DNA from: an uncultured bacterium
GTDB lineage: Bacteria > Myxococcota_A > Bradymonadia > Bradymonadales > Bradymonadaceae
DNA length: 64,000 nucleotides
Direction of reading: 5' to 3'
NCBI GenBank assembly: GCA_937981985.1
Contig: CALJNB010000014.1
Coordinates: forward strand, 1-64,000
Shown here: positions 16,437 through 25,415 of the stretch, piece after piece
How positions within the stretch are numbered: position 1 is the stretch's first letter
Layout: each line of letters starts with the position of its first letter
Position numbers and translations under genes: made by a program
The notes under the pieces: model-generated
The model's database searches: none
Seen by the model: the letters and a program-made list of their open reading frames with translations, nothing else
Told to the model about the DNA's origin: nothing

Positions 16437-18076
16437 TACTTACGTCCACCCTTTTTTCGAGCTTTACGTGCAGCTTTACGCTTTCTTTTCTTCGACGCGG
16501 CTGACGTTGATTTGGATTTTGTGCCTTTTCCCGTGAACTGCATTTGGCCACCAGGAGGGGAGTATCCAGGGGGAAGTTGTGGAGAATTTCCAAACATTCC
16601 GCCAGGCGAGCCACCGGCTCCGGGCATGCCTGGCATTCCGCCGCCGCCCATGAGATCGCCGAAAAGTGAATTGAGATCCATGTCTTTCAGTGAACGCATA
16701 GCATTGAGTTGCTTGAAGCCAGGAAGTTTATTCAAAAATCCGCCGCCCATGTTCGAAAACTGAGCCATCATTTGACGCATCATGTTGAACTGTTGAACGT
16801 ATTGTTCAACTTTCTCTTGTGGTGTTCCTGACCCTTTAGCAATTCTACGAATTCGATTGGGTTGTCGTGTTAGGAAGTCGGGAACTTTTCTTTCGTTCTC
16901 TGTCATCGACTGGATAACGGCACGTATCTTAGCAAGTTCGTTATCATCAATTTGGATATTCATGCCAGCCATGCCAGGCATCATTTCCATAATCTCGGAC
17001 ATCGGTCCCATTTTGGTGATTTGTTCGAGTTGACGATAAAAGTCGTTGAAGTCGAATTCGCCGCCGAGCATCCGCATGGCGTCATTTTCCATTTGTTCGG
17101 CTTCGGCATCATCCAAGGTTCTTTCGAACTTTTGCATGAGTCCCATTACATCGCCGAACCCAAGGATGCGATTGGCAAATCCTTCAGGACGAAAGGGTTC
17201 GAAATCATCGAGTTTCTCACCGATTCCGATGTATTTGATAGGTTTACCGGTGACCTCTTTAATTGATAGCGCGGCTCCACCTCTGGCATCACCATCGAGT
17301 TTGGTCATGATGAAGCCATCAATCTCGAGACGGTCGTTGAACTCTTTGGCCGTATTAACTGCATCCTGGCCGTTCATTGCGTCGACGACGAGGAAAATAT
17401 TTTCAGGCTTGGTATTGGTTACAACCTGTTCAAGTTCGGCCATTAATACGTCATCGACGGCGAGACGTCCGGCTGTATCGAAGATGACAACATCGCAGCC
17501 TTTTTCTTTTGCGATTTTGATTGCATCGTTACAAACTTTGACAGGGTCGCCGCCTTCTACGGCGTGAACAGGCACATCAAGTTGTTTTCCAAGTACTCGG
17601 AGTTGGTCAATGGCTGCCGGACGGTATACGTCGGCCCCCACTAAGAGAGGCTTTTTCTTCTCTTGGTCGATGAGAAATCTAGCGAGTTTACCGGTTGTCG
17701 TGGTTTTACCCGCGCCCTGGAGCCCTACCATCATAATTTTGGTGGGTTCACTTTTACTTGTCGAATGCACGATAGATACATCCACAGGACCCATGAGAGC
17801 TTCAAGTTCATCATGACAAATCTTGATGAAGTGATCGCCAGGTGTGATCTCCATTTTTTCAGCGGAGCTCTTCGCTTTAACTTGAACGACGGCCCCAAGT
17901 GACTTTTCTTTCACATTCGCGACAAAATTTTTCGCGATACGAAAATTAACGTCGGCCTCAAGCATACTCTTTCGAATATCTTTAAGTGCCTCGTCAATAT
18001 TTTCTTCTGTGATTTCTCGCTTTCCTTCGAAACGATTTTTAACATCGCGAAAGCCTTTAGATACAACATCAAACAT
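16436..18076 (-). CDS. ffh: Signal recognition particle protein Ffh (SRP54)
   Basis: The N domain (MFDVVSKGFRDVKNRFEGKREIT), G domain (GLQGAGKTTTTGKLA, VGADVYRPAAIDQL, DTAGRLAVDD, TKLDGDARGGAALS) and Met-rich M domain (MMRQMMAQFSNMGGG) are complete. The ORF track starts at 18094 (MVYAMGMF...); most Ffh proteins begin at MF-, so 18076 is preferred, but no Shine-Dalgarno decides it. The C-terminus has a Gly/Pro-rich stretch and a strongly basic tail (KKRKRKAARKARKKGGRK), longer than usual, probably for RNA contact. Ffh binds 4.5S RNA and delivers nascent membrane proteins to FtsY. Confidence 0.95.
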   Translation of the reverse strand: MFDVVSKGFRDVKNRFEGKREITEENIDEALKDIRKSMLEADVNFRIAKNFVANVKEKSLGAVVQVKAKSSAEKMEITPGDHFIKICHDELEALMGPVDVSIVHSTSKSEPTKIMMVGLQGAGKTTTTGKLARFLIDQEKKKPLLVGADVYRPAAIDQLRVLGKQLDVPVHAVEGGDPVKVCNDAIKIAKEKGCDVVIFDTAGRLAVDDVLMAELEQVVTNTKPENIFLVVDAMNGQDAVNTAKEFNDRLEIDGFIMTKLDGDARGGAALSIKEVTGKPIKYIGIGEKLDDFEPFRPEGFANRILGFGDVMGLMQKFERTLDDAEAEQMENDAMRMLGGEFDFNDFYRQLEQITKMGPMSEIMEMMPGMAGMNIQIDDNELAKIRAVIQSMTENERKVPDFLTRQPNRIRRIAKGSGTPQEKVEQYVQQFNMMRQMMAQFSNMGGGFLNKLPGFKQLNAMRSLKDMDLNSLFGDLMGGGGMPGMPGAGGSPGGMFGNSPQLPPGYSPPGGQMQFTGKGTKSKSTSAASKKRKRKAARKARKKGGRK

Positions 18077-18267
18077 GCCCATAGCATAAACCAATGGTTA
18101 AAGTTTTTTGGGAGGATGTAATTGGCAGGCATTCAAAAAAATTGAATACACCCGTCAGGCCTGCTCGTTTTATTAGAAGAGGTAGTGGATGTCAATCTTA
18201 AATGGGGAAGGAGATGAATTTGGAGGTCTACGTGAAATTTATCGAAAGCGCGGACGAATATATTCAC

Positions 18268-18296
18268 TTGTGGTCTATTCAAGGCTCGGATACTAT
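18268..18296 (+). promoter_or_regulatory. Possible promoter for the methyltransferase gene
   Basis: TTGTGG, 17-bp spacer and TACTAT lie 36 nt upstream of the GTG at 18332. The match is partial. The rest of the 255-nt ffh/methyltransferase gap holds an ATTCAA-N5-TTGAAT inverted repeat near 18133 and no convincing gene. Confidence 0.3.
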
Positions 18297-18331
18297 TTGG
18301 ATATATAAACCACTTTTTAGTAGAGATTTAC

Positions 18332-19921
18332 GTGTCAAAAGGTTCTGAAAAACCCGCCGATGATATTAGTGTAGCTGATGCGCCGGCTGATGATGATCTC
18401 GGATTTAGTATGCCTGCATTCAAAGTGCCTACTGAATCAAACGACGCGGTTAAGAGGGACGAAGTGCCGCCGGTCGAAGAAAAATCTAAAGACTTAGAAG
18501 CCACTCAAACCCTTCCTCAAGAGACCCTGGAGCGGATTAAGAGGGAATATGTGGACGAAACCCGAGAGAACGAAATGGATCCAAACGCTGTTGAAGACGA
18601 TATCGTCTTTGATCGAGAGGAACTCGTTCGTACTCGAGACATGAGGGCGTTTTCTAGATCGGAGTCCATTAAACATCTCAAGATTGAAGGGTGGTTAAAA
18701 GACCAACGCTTCGCACCCGATATTTTGGTTCGACCTCCGAGAGTCCTAACAAAAAAATGGCAGGAAGGATCGTTTTCGTCACAAATTAAAGAAAAACCAA
18801 TCGAACTCGCGGAAGAGGGGTCCAAACTGAATTCGGATTCGTTTAGCGACATCGAAGATGATGCTGCAATGGCAGCAAAACTAGAGAACGCAGCGACGGG
18901 AGAATATTCGGCGACCGATTTACAAGCATTGGCCCAACTTGAATCCGAACATATGGAGATCGACGAAGCCGAAATGGACGAAGTTGAGATCGATGAGGTT
19001 GAGATGGTGACGCCACCAGCAAAACCTCCTGTTCAGCCGCCACCTCCACGTCCGGCAAAAATCGAGACCCCCGATGACGATCTAAAAGGAATGGCACCGG
19101 GTACGTTCGAGAACAATAAGCCAAAAATCCAGCCGCACCATCCGACAGGCGAAGAAGACCGTAGAAGCGGTTGGTGTCACACGCTTTTCGATGAAGAATA
19201 TTTACGTACACTTCCACGCGATTTAAAACGTGAGACCGCCCGTGAGGTGAAATTCCTGAAAGATTCGCTCGGTTTGCAGTCGGGAGCCAGAGTCCTTGAT
19301 CTTGCCTGTGGTTTCGGACGACATGCCGTCGAACTGGCACAAGATGGACTAGAAGTTGCGGGTTTAGATCTTTCAATCGATTTATTACAACACGCATTAT
19401 CCCAGGCGAAAAAGCGTAATCTTTCGATAAAATTCATTCACGGTGATATGAGGGAGTTGAATTTTTCAGAAATTTTTGATGGTTGTTTTTGTTGGCAAAC
19501 CTCTTTTGGTTATTTCAACGACCGTACTAATATAAGTGTTTTAGAGGGGGTTAATCGTTCTCTCAAAATGGGCGGACGATTTGTAATCGACACAATCAAT
19601 CGGGATCATATCGTCGCGCAGATGCCTACCCGTACTTGGTGGGAGGGCATCGACTGTGTTTTCTTAGAAGAAGTCGAATTTGATTTTTCGAAGAGTATAC
19701 TGAATACGAAGCGATCCTTCATCTACGATGGTGCACCGCCTCGGGAATATAAAAGCCATATCCGTCTATATAGTCTCCACGAACTCAAGCGTATTTTGGG
19801 ATATTGCGGATTTCGCGTGATTGAGGTTAGCGGTGAAATTCATCATCGTGGATCTTACTTAGGTCCAGCAAGTCGTCGAAGTATTGTTCTTGCGGAAAAA
19901 ATCGCACCTATCCAAAAATAA
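18332..19921 (+). CDS. Class I SAM methyltransferase with long acidic N-terminal region
   Basis: The 529-residue protein starts with GTG. Residues 1-~270 are acidic and probably disordered (ISVADAPADDD, EIDEAEMDEVEIDEVEM, then PPAKPPVQPPPPRPAK). The C-terminal ~260 residues form a SAM methyltransferase: motif I ARVLDLACGFGRHAVELA, LEVAGLDLS, IKFIHGDMRELNF and LKMGGRFVIDTINRD. The substrate is unknown; the catalytic half resembles generic Methyltransf_25/11 enzymes. The long acidic extension is unusual and may bind proteins. The stop abuts the stop of the convergent dciA-like gene with no spacer. Confidence 0.75.
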   Translation: MSKGSEKPADDISVADAPADDDLGFSMPAFKVPTESNDAVKRDEVPPVEEKSKDLEATQTLPQETLERIKREYVDETRENEMDPNAVEDDIVFDREELVRTRDMRAFSRSESIKHLKIEGWLKDQRFAPDILVRPPRVLTKKWQEGSFSSQIKEKPIELAEEGSKLNSDSFSDIEDDAAMAAKLENAATGEYSATDLQALAQLESEHMEIDEAEMDEVEIDEVEMVTPPAKPPVQPPPPRPAKIETPDDDLKGMAPGTFENNKPKIQPHHPTGEEDRRSGWCHTLFDEEYLRTLPRDLKRETAREVKFLKDSLGLQSGARVLDLACGFGRHAVELAQDGLEVAGLDLSIDLLQHALSQAKKRNLSIKFIHGDMRELNFSEIFDGCFCWQTSFGYFNDRTNISVLEGVNRSLKMGGRFVIDTINRDHIVAQMPTRTWWEGIDCVFLEEVEFDFSKSILNTKRSFIYDGAPPREYKSHIRLYSLHELKRILGYCGFRVIEVSGEIHHRGSYLGPASRRSIVLAEKIAPIQK

Positions 19922-20407
19922 CTACTTTTCGTTGATGATATGTCTGAGGATTGACGCCGCTAGCTCTTGGAGATCTCCGTCAAGTTGATGCAGATCGTTT
20001 TCGGATTGGGCTAGCGTTTTATCGAGGTTGTCCTGATTTTCGAAGGAAAAAGGCTCGGCACCTGATATCGGTTTAATTATTTTCTCAAACTCCCCTTCGA
20101 TAAATTTAATTTTTTTGAAATTCCAGGGTGAAGCGTAATTAATTTTACGTAAAATTTGTGGCGCCATGGAGCGTATCGAACTCAGCCAACGCGCATCGGT
20201 TTGGACCGTGATTTCGTATTTATTAGCACTGACTGCGCGCGTTCTATGGGCAAGCTCTTCGCCAAGCAATGTTGTCCAAAGCGTTTGCAGGGTCGCGATT
20301 GTTGGTTCGGGAACAGAATCCGTGACTTGTGCTAGTATTTCTATAAATGAAGCTTTCGAACCCAACTTGCGTACCTCCGCGCTTTCGGATAAATCAGATT
20401 CGCACAT
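19922..20407 (-). CDS. DUF721/DciA-like protein
   Basis: 161 residues. The middle (LWTTLLGEELAHRTRAVSANKYEITVQTDARWLSSIRSMAPQILRKIN) follows the DUF721 pattern W..(L/V)(V/L)G..(L/I)A.RT...., a V-V strand, and W...L. DciA is a DnaB-helicase operator in many bacteria; here the family match is by pattern only and the tail (DNLDKTLAQSENDLHQLDGDLQELAASIL) is an added helical segment. It is divergently transcribed from the helicase gene with only 35 nt between starts. Confidence 0.6.
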   Translation of the reverse strand: MCESDLSESAEVRKLGSKASFIEILAQVTDSVPEPTIATLQTLWTTLLGEELAHRTRAVSANKYEITVQTDARWLSSIRSMAPQILRKINYASPWNFKKIKFIEGEFEKIIKPISGAEPFSFENQDNLDKTLAQSENDLHQLDGDLQELAASILRHIINEK

Positions 20408-20442
20408 TTATGTGATTTTTAAAACTATTTCTGGATTTTGCA

Positions 20443-22347
20443 ATGCAAATTGAGACAGCTAACGACTTCGGCAAGTACACCTTAAGTAAAGGGCTTGTTA
20501 ACGCGATTAGCTCAGCTAACTATTCTTCCCCTACACCCGTTCAACATTCAACAATTCCTCTCATTGTTGCGGGCTTAGATCTTATTGTACAATCGCAAAC
20601 CGGAACCGGAAAAACCGCGGCGTTTGTAATTCCTATCATTGAACTTCTTGATTCTAACCCAGGAACTTTAGAAGTCCTTTTCCTTGCGCCAACACGAGAA
20701 CTAGCCAAACAAGTGGGAGAAGAGTTTATTAAATTCGGAGCCCACAAGAACATTGAAGTTACAACGATTTACGGTGGGACTTCTTACGAGCGTCAATACG
20801 AAGCTTTAGAAACGGCTCAAGTCGTGACCGCTACACCGGGTCGACTTATCGATTTGATCGAACGCGGAAAAGTGGATCTATCTAAGCTCCGCGTTTTTGG
20901 ATTAGACGAAGCCGATGAGATGTTATCGATGGGGTTCCAAGAAGAGGTGGATAAAGTAATCCGTAAACTTCCTGAGAATCGTCAAAGTTTGCTTTTCTCG
21001 GCTACGATTACTCCGGAAGTCCGTAGCCTTGGTAAATCAATGCTATATTATCCGGAGTTTATCACCCACTCTGACGAATCGGTAACTGCTGATGATGTCC
21101 AACATATTTATTATCCGATTTCGGGAGTGGGTCGAGTGCGCGAACTTGTTCGGGTGTTGGAGTTTGCCGATCCTGAAAATGCAATCATCTTTGCGAATAC
21201 GAAAGATGATACTTTTATGATCTCGCGATATCTAACACGTTGCGGCTTCCGGGTTGCGCCTCTGAACGGTGATCTAGCTCAGACTGCTCGTGAACGCACT
21301 TTGGCGGATTTAAAGTCGGGTAAGATTGACTTTATCATCGCAACTGATGTTGCTGCGCGCGGTATCGATGTTTCTGATTTGGAAGCGGTGATTAATTATC
21401 AGATTTCGGACAGTGCTGAGGTTTATGTTCACCGAACAGGACGTACAGGACGAGCGGGGCGAAAAGGGACGGCTATTTCGCTGGTCGCGGCAGGCGAGCG
21501 AGCAACATTGTTTTCGATTAAGAAACTTTACGATGTTCCTTTAAAAGAGAAACTTCTTCCGACCACACAAGATTTGATTGTGGAAAAGCAAAAGAATCTG
21601 ATTAAAAACCTTACGCGTAAAACGAATGCCGTCTCGGAATCTTATGTGAAGATCGCAAGGTCGTTGGTTGAAAATCCCTCCGAAGATAATATCTTGATGA
21701 TCGCTGAGTTATTGAGTATCGCGACGACGAGAGCGCAAACAAAGAAGGCTGTTCAGCCTACTTCGGGTCGTCGTCAAGAGACACCTGTTGCTGGTGAAAC
21801 GAATCGTAAAGAAGTTCAAAGCGAAGAAAAAACGAGAACGCATTCACGTGAGCTTAGATCTAAAGACGGTTCACCGTCCGCAAAACCGGCTAGTGAATCG
21901 AGGCGCAACGATGGAAAGTCTAGAAATTCGCCACCCAAGAACGCAGAGAGAAAATCGGACAGAAAGCCTCAAGAGACGAAGGGCCGTTCAAACCGATCTA
22001 AAACTCGAAATGAAAATACGAAGTCTAAGGGCGATCGTAGTTCCGCACCGAATAAAAGCCGCAATCAAAATGATACTTTTGGTGCTTCTCGTGCCGAAAA
22101 AGAGAAACATCTTACCGGTAAAATTTGGGTAAATATCGGAAACACGATAAGCGAGAGCAAGGACGATTTCATTGAAATTATCTGCGATCTAGCGGGTGTA
22201 ATGCCTGAAGATATTAACGGAGTGCAGATCGATGAGGCGTTTAGCTTCATTGAGGTTCGCAAAGATTATCTTTTTGATATGATCAAGGCGATGAATAATC
22301 AAGAATACGAGGGCTTGACGATTACCGCTCAACAAGCGAGAAAGTAG
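20443..22347 (+). CDS. deaD: DEAD-box RNA helicase with DbpA C-terminal domain
   Basis: The 634-residue protein has Q-motif (YSSPTPVQHSTIP), motif I QTGTGKT, Ia PTRELAKQ, II LDEADEM, III SAT, and the second RecA domain with ATDVAARGIDV and HRTGRTGRAGR. A long basic, Ser/Arg-rich linker (~420-545) precedes a DbpA-type RNA-binding domain (KIWVNIGNTISESKDDFIEIICDLAG ... ITAQQARK). This architecture is that of CsdA/DeaD, which remodels RNA and assists 50S assembly, especially in the cold. The gene symbol is by architecture. Confidence 0.9.
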   Translation: MQIETANDFGKYTLSKGLVNAISSANYSSPTPVQHSTIPLIVAGLDLIVQSQTGTGKTAAFVIPIIELLDSNPGTLEVLFLAPTRELAKQVGEEFIKFGAHKNIEVTTIYGGTSYERQYEALETAQVVTATPGRLIDLIERGKVDLSKLRVFGLDEADEMLSMGFQEEVDKVIRKLPENRQSLLFSATITPEVRSLGKSMLYYPEFITHSDESVTADDVQHIYYPISGVGRVRELVRVLEFADPENAIIFANTKDDTFMISRYLTRCGFRVAPLNGDLAQTARERTLADLKSGKIDFIIATDVAARGIDVSDLEAVINYQISDSAEVYVHRTGRTGRAGRKGTAISLVAAGERATLFSIKKLYDVPLKEKLLPTTQDLIVEKQKNLIKNLTRKTNAVSESYVKIARSLVENPSEDNILMIAELLSIATTRAQTKKAVQPTSGRRQETPVAGETNRKEVQSEEKTRTHSRELRSKDGSPSAKPASESRRNDGKSRNSPPKNAERKSDRKPQETKGRSNRSKTRNENTKSKGDRSSAPNKSRNQNDTFGASRAEKEKHLTGKIWVNIGNTISESKDDFIEIICDLAGVMPEDINGVQIDEAFSFIEVRKDYLFDMIKAMNNQEYEGLTITAQQARK

Positions 22348-22374
22348 TACCTAAATAAAACCCAAGAGAACGTT

Positions 22375-22899
22375 ATGAAAATTGTTTCATTGTTGATCAT
22401 TTTAGCTTTTGTTGGCTGTTCAGAGCCGGGCAACGTGAAGGCGGAGAAAACGGAAGAGGATCCTAATCTTCCTCCAATTAAAGTAGAATTGCCTTCGCCA
22501 CCGCCTGCATCCGCTTTTGTGATTCAGGAAAAGAATCCGGACGGAACGTTTCGGATTGAAGGTATGATTCACAATCAAGTCAAACATCTTGATAAAAGCG
22601 TAACGGTCACTGGAACCATCGCAAGATTGTCAAAACCTTGCGATCCTAAGAAAGCAAAGAAGAAGGGAAAGATCTGCAATCAGCCCAATCTTTACATAAA
22701 AGATGGTCCTGATTCGAAAAAGTTCTTGAAAGTCGTTGGATATACGGATGACTTTGTGAAGCGCTCGAAGATCAAAGAAGGAGAGTCTTACACCTTCAAA
22801 GGAACCTATAAAAAGATGGCCCAGGGTTTCGTTGTAACCGAAGATGGTCTTCTATTATTGGATTTTGTTAACGAAATTCCTGTTTTGTTGCAAAACTAA
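22375..22899 (+). CDS. Putative OB-fold-like lipoprotein
   Basis: 174 residues with signal MKIVSLLIILAFVGC (lipobox FVGC). After a Pro-rich spacer (DPNLPPIKVELPSPPPAS) comes a compact beta-rich domain (KSVTVTGTIARLSKPC ... NLYIKDGPDSKKFLKVVGY ... YTFKGTYKKM) that looks OB-fold-like, with two Cys that may pair. No family is recognised with certainty. Confidence 0.6.
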   Translation: MKIVSLLIILAFVGCSEPGNVKAEKTEEDPNLPPIKVELPSPPPASAFVIQEKNPDGTFRIEGMIHNQVKHLDKSVTVTGTIARLSKPCDPKKAKKKGKICNQPNLYIKDGPDSKKFLKVVGYTDDFVKRSKIKEGESYTFKGTYKKMAQGFVVTEDGLLLLDFVNEIPVLLQN

Positions 22900-22910
22900 A
22901 GCGTATCGAA

Positions 22911-22939
22911 TTGACAGCAATGCGTCGCGTTGCTATCTA
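22911..22939 (+). promoter_or_regulatory. Sigma70-type promoter for tRNA-Val
   Basis: TTGACA (22911-22916), 17-bp spacer and TATCTA (22934-22939) lie 13 nt before the tRNA 5' end. The -35 overlaps the end of the upstream lipoprotein gene region by a few nt. Confidence 0.8.
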
Positions 22940-22952
22940 CCCGTTGCACTAA

Positions 22953-23024
22953 AGGCGCGTAGCTCAGTGGGAGAGCACTACCCTGACACGGTAGGGGTCG
23001 GCGGTTCGATCCCGCCCGCGCCTA
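22953..23024 (+). tRNA. tRNA-Val (GAC)
   Basis: Complete cloverleaf: acceptor AGGCGCG/CGCGCCT, D arm GCTC-AGTGGGA-GAGC, anticodon arm CTACC-CTGACAC-GGTAG with anticodon GAC, T arm GGCGG-TTCGATC-CCGCC, discriminator A73. CCA is not encoded and must be added after transcription. Confidence 0.95.
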
Positions 23025-23030
23025 TATTAC

Positions 23031-23053
23031 ATTCACTTTGGTGAATTTTATTT
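23031..23053 (+). terminator. Possible weak terminator after tRNA-Val
   Basis: ATTCAC-TTTG-GTGAAT followed by TTTATTT, 7 nt after the tRNA. The stem is only 6 bp, so partial readthrough into infC is likely. Confidence 0.4.
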
Positions 23054-23067
23054 CGTTTATACGAAAT
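23050..23067 (+). promoter_or_regulatory. Hairpin in infC leader
   Basis: ATTTCGT-TTAT-ACGAAAT, a perfect 7-bp stem, ends 25 nt before the infC start. It partly overlaps the T-tract of the preceding hairpin, so the two structures may compete. Confidence 0.35.
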
Positions 23068-23092
23068 CTTATTACTTGAGAATAGAGTACCC

Positions 23093-23650
23093 TTGGCCGA
23101 AAAAAATCCATTAGTTAATCGCAAAATTAGAGCCTCAACCGTCAGGGTCATTGATCCAGATAGTGTTCAACTGGGAATTCTAAAGCTTGACGATGCTTTA
23201 AGTAAAGCCGAAGAATTTGGCTTAGATCTTGTCGAGGTCGCGCCACAAGCAAAACCTCCCGTCTGCCGCATCATGGATTACGGTAAGTATAAATACCAAC
23301 AAAAGAAACGATTGGCGGAAGCGAAGAAAAACTCCACCCGAGTTGAGCTGAAAGAAATAAAAGTGCGCCTAAAGACCGGCGCGCACGATATTGAAACAAA
23401 GCTACGTCAGGCCAGAAAGTTTCTCGAAGAAAAAAATAAAGTAAAGTTTACTCTCATGTTTCGCGGACGCGAATCAAGACGACCCGAACTTGCCGAAGAT
23501 ATTCTATTGGACATTGCGGATGCAATTGCCGATGTGGCGACAGTTGAGCAGGTTCCGAAGATGGAATCGAATCGAAATATGACGATGTACGTGGCTCCCG
23601 GTGGCAGCGGTCTTCCTATCGACGAGATGGACGAAGAGCAAGACTCGTAG
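23093..23650 (+). CDS. infC: Translation initiation factor IF-3
   Basis: The 185-residue protein starts with TTG (LAEKNPLVNRKIRASTVRVID). N-domain (GLDLVEVAPQAKPPVCRIMDYGKYKYQQKKR) and C-domain (KEIKVRLKTGAHDIETKLRQARKFLEEKNKVKFTLMFRGRE) are complete. IF-3 prevents subunit association and proofs the start codon. A non-AUG start fits the family habit of autoregulation through rare start codons. The usual partners rpmI and rplT do not follow. Confidence 0.95.
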   Translation: MAEKNPLVNRKIRASTVRVIDPDSVQLGILKLDDALSKAEEFGLDLVEVAPQAKPPVCRIMDYGKYKYQQKKRLAEAKKNSTRVELKEIKVRLKTGAHDIETKLRQARKFLEEKNKVKFTLMFRGRESRRPELAEDILLDIADAIADVATVEQVPKMESNRNMTMYVAPGGSGLPIDEMDEEQDS

Positions 23651-23907
23651 TTAGACTCAAAACAATACTCGTTCGATCACAATCAAAAAAACATTAGAAA
23701 AGAATACTTTCTAGGTTAGATGGGGATTCGAAGCCTTTCCGTCCCACCCTCTTAGGTCAGTAGATATTTCTGCATTCGGCCGTTTCAAGCGCTTACCTGC
23801 TTCTCTGTTTAAGTGAACTTCAACGATTCGCAACGTTACTTCCAAATTAATTCGTCAAATTTTTCTTTTATGTCGAATAAATATCTCGATCTCGTTAGGC
23901 TATCGAT

Positions 23908-24711
23908 ATGTATTATTTTCTATTTCTCGTTGTTGTCTTAACACCTGTTTCGGCTTCTGGCTTCTTCCGTGCGAAGACCTGTCTAACAGCTAGCGAGCAC
24001 CTAGAGCGCCTGTCGGCAAACGCGAGATCCAACACCGTCGAATGCCTGGATGATACCGTTGGAAAAGCGTTGTATTGGAAGACCAATATATTGACCTATA
24101 AATTACACAGTAGAGGTCTATCTAGATTTCCGGGGGAAGAGGGGCGCTTACGAGTCATCGATGAGATTCGGCGTTCGTTTGAGCCTTGGATGGGAACCGA
24201 TTGCGGCTCAGTTCGTTTTCAATTTGACGGGCTGACCACATCCTTTGGCCATAAAAAAAACCGAATAAATTGGATTGGGTTCTATGACGAAGAGGTTTGG
24301 CCTTATTCGACGCAAGTCGTTGCGGTTACCACGCTGACAACCCTAACGGGTGATAACGCGATTATTGATGCCGACATCGAAATAAACTCAAGGGATAACG
24401 TGATTGGCTTTGATGGCGCAGCATCAGACTACGATTTAAGAAATCTCTTAACTCATGAGATCGGACATTTTATCGGATTAGATCATAGCGGAGTATTTGA
24501 TGCTACGATGGAGTTACAGACTGATCCGGGTCAAATAAAGAAACGCGATCTGGACCCTGACGATGTCGCGGGACTGTGTGAAATTTTCCCAGCCGATTTC
24601 GTTTCTGTCCAAGACGATGGGTGCTGCAGTACGCTACCCGCCAAAAAACACGGAACCGGTTGGGTCTTGTTTGCTTTTCTAGCTATCATTGCAATTCGAC
24701 GGCGCGTATAG
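23908..24711 (+). CDS. Matrixin-like zinc metalloprotease with MYXO-CTERM-like tail
   Basis: 267 residues with signal peptide (MYYFLFLVVVLTPVSASG). The catalytic zinc site THEIGHFIGLDHS matches the metzincin HExxHxxGxxH pattern with matrixin-like spacing, and TMELQTDPGQIK supplies the Met-turn region. The C-terminus DDGCCSTLPAKKHGTGWVLFAFLAIIAIRRRV has Cys-Cys, a hydrophobic helix and terminal Arg residues, like MYXO-CTERM sorting tails. A secreted, perhaps surface-sorted protease. The leader just before the ATG resembles that of its paralogue at 25416. Confidence 0.85.
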   Translation: MYYFLFLVVVLTPVSASGFFRAKTCLTASEHLERLSANARSNTVECLDDTVGKALYWKTNILTYKLHSRGLSRFPGEEGRLRVIDEIRRSFEPWMGTDCGSVRFQFDGLTTSFGHKKNRINWIGFYDEEVWPYSTQVVAVTTLTTLTGDNAIIDADIEINSRDNVIGFDGAASDYDLRNLLTHEIGHFIGLDHSGVFDATMELQTDPGQIKKRDLDPDDVAGLCEIFPADFVSVQDDGCCSTLPAKKHGTGWVLFAFLAIIAIRRRV

Positions 24712-24747
24712 CGCGCGTATCATTTTAGCTTTGCCGAGACGGGGAGG

Positions 24748-25284
24748 TTATTCCTCTTCCGCGCTGGCGGATTTTCCTTTCGTCTGTTTCGTTAGGCGAT
24801 AGGTATACATCTCTAATAATTGGGCTAGGAACGCGCTGAAGCTGCGTTCCTGAGCGATATGAAGGCTTCTCATCTCTTCCCAGACATCAGTCGGAAATGC
24901 GAAACGGAGCTCTAAGGTGTCCGAAAGGTGGCCCTCTAGGGATGGAGCTTCGGAGAGAATTTCCTCGCAATATTTACCTCGGTACTTACCTCTCAAGATA
25001 CGCTCTTCGAAAATATGATGATTCGTTTTTCGTCGGTCACCAGGCTTCCATTCAAGTTCTTTCGGTTTTACCTTAAATTCATGTTTCGCATTCTCCCAAC
25101 ATTCCCAGACCACATTCGATATTTGGCCGCAAGCGAATCGGACGGGCTCTGTGATTTGATCGTTGGCCGGCAGATCCTCGACGTCCAGAGAGGGGAATGA
25201 ATGTGCCTCTGCGAATCGTAGAAGATTTAGTGCGTGGGTCTTTGGTAAATAGACGAGTTGTTTTTTGTATTCGATGTCGATCAT
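24748..25284 (-). CDS. Hypothetical protein with possible ribbon-helix-helix C-terminus
   Basis: 178 residues, no signal or membrane segment, not recognised. The C-terminal third (DTLELRFAFPTDVWEEMRSLHIAQERSFSAFLAQLLEMYTYRL) shows a strand followed by two helices, as in ribbon-helix-helix DNA-binding proteins, then a basic/acidic tail. It lies between two matrixin paralogues in opposite orientation and might regulate them. The N-terminal part (YLPKTHALNLLRFAEAHSF) is of unknown type. Confidence 0.5.
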   Translation of the reverse strand: MIDIEYKKQLVYLPKTHALNLLRFAEAHSFPSLDVEDLPANDQITEPVRFACGQISNVVWECWENAKHEFKVKPKELEWKPGDRRKTNHHIFEERILRGKYRGKYCEEILSEAPSLEGHLSDTLELRFAFPTDVWEEMRSLHIAQERSFSAFLAQLLEMYTYRLTKQTKGKSASAEEE

Positions 25285-25415
25285 GGTCGAGTCTTATACT
25301 CAATAAGAACGATTCGCAAGGCACTGTACTCCGATTCTCTAAACCCACACGTATTCATCTCGAACTTTTAAGATTTTGATCGCAATAATATCTCGAGCTC
25401 GTTATAGTCATTGAT

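Noticed and set aside
18213-18347. 44-codon plus-strand ORF upstream of the methyltransferase
   Set aside because: Shine-Dalgarno would abut the ATG, it overlaps the putative promoter and the next start, and no family is recognised.
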